From Haloactinomyces albus (lineage in GTDB: Bacteria > Actinomycetota > Actinomycetes > Mycobacteriales > Pseudonocardiaceae): 64,000 nt of DNA. The stretch lies in the NCBI RefSeq assembly GCF_031458135.1, contig NZ_JAVDXW010000002.1, positions 124,001 to 188,000 of the forward strand, given 5' to 3'. Positions 63,715 to 64,000 of the stretch are shown here, piece after piece. The notes beneath the pieces were generated by a model that saw nothing but the letters and a program-made list of their open reading frames with translations, ran no database searches and was not told where the DNA came from. How positions within the stretch are numbered: position 1 is the first letter of the stretch; every line of letters starts with the position of its first letter. Made by a program: the position numbers and the translations under genes.

Positions 63715-64000
63715 TCACATGCCCTCGCCGATCCGCGCACGATGGCTGCCGTAGACCGCGTCGCGCACCTGCATGTCGGCCAGGAAGTCTCCCGGGAAAC
63801 CAAGCTCGATCGAACTCGCCTTGTCCAGCTCGGCGAGGTGATCAGTGGAAAGCTCAATGTCGAGGGCGCCGAGGTTTTCGCGCATCTGCTCGGCCTTGCT
63901 GACGCCGATGATGGGAATGACCCGCCCCGACCGACGACGCAGCCACGCGATCGCCACCTGCGTCGCCCTCGCACCAATCTCACCCGCGACGTTCTTCAGG
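63715..64000 (-). CDS. Aldo/keto reductase, C-terminal part (runs off the window)
   Basis: The visible 95 codons encode LKNVAGEIGARATQVAIAWL with RRRSGRVIPIIGVSKAEQMR and ENLGALDIELSTDHLAELDK, the last helices and the NADP-binding IPIIG-x-x-K-x-x-Q-x-x-E-N motif of aldo/keto reductases. The catalytic Asp-Tyr-Lys-His part lies beyond the window end. The stop at 63715 follows a normal-length tail (HRARIGEGM). Confidence 0.85.
   Translation of the reverse strand, partial: LKNVAGEIGARATQVAIAWLRRRSGRVIPIIGVSKAEQMRENLGALDIELSTDHLAELDKASSIELGFPGDFLADMQVRDAVYGSHRARIGEGM

Overview
The window is high-GC actinobacterial DNA. Codon use, mycothiol-era gene types and the protein families point to a Pseudonocardiales-like actinomycete, but no rRNA or other taxonomic marker is present, so the genus is open. 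The main theme is methylotrophy. The window carries an almost complete ribulose-monophosphate (RuMP) cycle: 3-hexulose-6-phosphate synthase (29534-30160), 6-phospho-3-hexuloisomerase (26238-26843), 6-phosphofructokinase, GlpX fructose-bisphosphatase, class I fructose-bisphosphate aldolase, ribulose-phosphate epimerase, transketolase and ribose-5-phosphate isomerase B. With them are a PQQ-type alcohol/methanol dehydrogenase (13192-14877) with a cupredoxin-like partner, a pqqA precursor peptide gene, a frame-broken pqqE and a catalase-peroxidase.

Layout: 1-2700 holds a GAF-LytTR regulator and gene scraps. 2701-4266 is a chimera of a regulator 5' end and the dehydrogenase 3' end. 4373-7006 encodes a P-type ATPase. 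7622-11139 is an fba, dipeptidase, DUF89 operon. 11657-12868 holds a TetR gene and a short LytTR gene. 13192-15353 is the dehydrogenase operon. 16135-19791 holds katG behind a second full GAF-LytTR regulator. 20238-21343 is an IS701-type insertion, followed by a CaCA exchanger and a scrambled tandem duplication (19612-23717). 23561-26843 is the hxlB-glpX-pfkA operon. 27485-28828 holds pqqE remnants and pqqA. 29534-34259 is the hxlA-rpe-orf-tkt-rpiB operon. 34429-38435 holds a broken metallo-beta-lactamase gene, a GPR1/FUN34/YaaH transporter and IS/integrase debris. 38435-42006 is an L-rhamnose uptake and isomerisation cluster. 42626-49835 is an aromatic ring-cleavage operon with a divergent LysR gene. 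50945-54731 holds accessory unknowns. 54870-59283 is a plasmid-type replication and partition module: parB, parA, three parS-like palindromes, a primase-like Rep and a ribbon-helix-helix protein. 59972-64000 holds regulators, a short-chain dehydrogenase, an L-2-hydroxyglutarate oxidase and dehydrogenase/reductase fragments.

The strongest new signal is regulatory. Upstream of the fba, hxlB and hxlA operons lie two 9-bp direct repeats of the form ACCGTTCGT separated by exactly 12 bp. Each pair sits 10 bp before a TTGACT -35 box, and the core promoter that follows is identical over about 26 bp. This is the arrangement expected for LytTR-domain activators, and the window encodes three LytTR proteins. 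A weaker copy lies upstream of the regulator gene at 19791, and a perfect repeat pair sits at 2528-2557. I infer a LytTR-controlled RuMP regulon.

The second signal is that these genes lie in the same window as a parABS/rep module. The gene set (dehydrogenase, pfk, fba, glpX, rpe, tkt) closely resembles the one carried by plasmid pBM19 of Bacillus methanolicus. A plasmid- or ICE-borne methylotrophy island is the simplest reading. The many truncated genes, IS remnants and micro-homology junctions fit a mobile, recently rearranged replicon, although an assembly artefact has to be excluded for the duplications.
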